Positions 63,672-64,000 of a stretch of DNA of 64,000 nt are shown here, one piece after another. Source of the stretch: Allodiplogaster sudhausi. Its lineage: Eukaryota > Nematoda > Chromadorea > Rhabditida > Diplogasteridae. The position numbers were made by a program, and so were the translations under genes. The DNA lies in the NCBI GenBank assembly GCA_945643635.1, contig CALZFC010000248.1, positions 3,358,501 through 3,422,500 on the forward strand. Direction: 5' to 3'. The notes below the pieces were generated by a model that worked only from the letters and a program-made list of their open reading frames with translations, was not told where the DNA came from and made no database searches. The stretch's first letter is position 1. Each line of letters begins with the position of its first letter.

Positions 63672-64000
63672 GAGAGAGAGAGCGAGAAAGAGAGAAAGAT
63701 AGAGAGAGAGAACGACTGGGAGAGGGAGAGATACAGAGAGCAAGTGAGGGGGGGGGGGAGAAAAAATTTCTCAAGTCCATCACTCAAATAAAATGTAAGA
63801 AAAAATTTTCGACAGTGGGCAGCTTGAAAAGACGAATGATTAACAGCTCTCAATTCTCAAGGACACACAAGGATTGAGAGCTAGCTTAGAGGGAAAAGTG
63901 AGAGAGGGGGAATGAGAGAGAGAGAAAGAGAGAGAATAAGAACGGGAAACGGAAAGAGAGAGCGAGCGTGAGATTGAGAGAAGAAAAAGAGGGAAGAGGG
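61690..64000. other. Right end of window, microsatellites and unique islands, no confident gene
   Basis: GA tracts lie at 62,090-62,300, 62,453-62,565, 63,628-63,735 and 63,895-63,990. CT tracts lie at 62,715-62,790 and 63,010-63,140; the latter includes two copies of a CTCCCTCTTTCTCTCTCTCT(CACT)n unit. An open plus-strand stretch near 63,448-63,545 (VVYDLIVIIKVQK) lacks a donor and is not called. The missing SLC35F exons may lie further right. Confidence 0.5.

Overview
This is eukaryotic, invertebrate DNA, most likely from a nematode. It has two parts with very different composition. Bases 1 to about 30,682 are one uninterrupted, GC- and CpG-rich satellite. Bases 30,683 to 64,000 are ordinary AT-rich genomic DNA with intron-containing genes, old transposons and a very high density of (GA)n/(CT)n microsatellites. 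The nematode assignment is an inference. It rests on a fragment resembling the nematode-specific Srt chemoreceptor family (minus strand, 36,514-37,350) and on short, spliced metazoan genes. The nuclear receptor and the SLC35F transporter only show that the source is an animal.

Satellite (1-30,682). The main unit is an 18-bp word, ACGGACACGGACGTCCGC, mixed with 19-bp versions carrying ACAACGG or ACGACGG. Three blocks of a second, 17-bp family (CATGTCCATACTGTCGG) lie inside it, near 1-660, 1,650-2,275 and 10,030-10,350. Each block runs forward and then flips orientation. The first two blocks repeat at an offset of 1,614 bp. On the right, marker variants recur at 1,315 bp and 4,527 bp, so the array has higher-order structure. 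The repeat contains no stop codon in any of its six frames, so it yields spurious reading frames of up to about 9,100 codons. I annotate none of these as genes.

Edge of the array (30,683-31,375). A decayed PIF/Harbinger (HARBI1-type) transposase on the minus strand is cut off by the satellite. Its other side is bounded by an isolated 29-bp satellite relic, then a (GA)n tract.

Genes in the AT-rich part. (a) Minus strand, 34,545-32,682: a small multipass membrane protein with two PPxY motifs in its tail. There is a direct partial copy of its 5' part at 31,378-31,681 and an inverted, broken copy of its 3' part at 39,925-40,577. (b) Minus, 37,350-36,514: the Srt-like chemoreceptor fragment. (c) Plus, 40,995-42,674: a five-exon, 183-residue lysine-rich protein of unknown family. 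(d) Minus, 53,795-43,801: a complete seven-exon, 445-residue nuclear receptor of the E75/Rev-erb type. Its reading phase is consistent across every intron, and its introns are packed with GA/CT repeats. (e) Minus, 58,901-57,804: the last three exons of an SLC35F-type transporter. Its missing upstream exons must lie beyond a 2.5-kb foldback element (59,141-61,683) flanked by TTAA.

From 61,690 to the end I see only microsatellites and short unique islands. The genes are unrelated in function and do not form an operon. The strongest points for follow-up are the organisation and origin of the satellite, the transposase caught at its edge, the nuclear receptor, and the foldback element.
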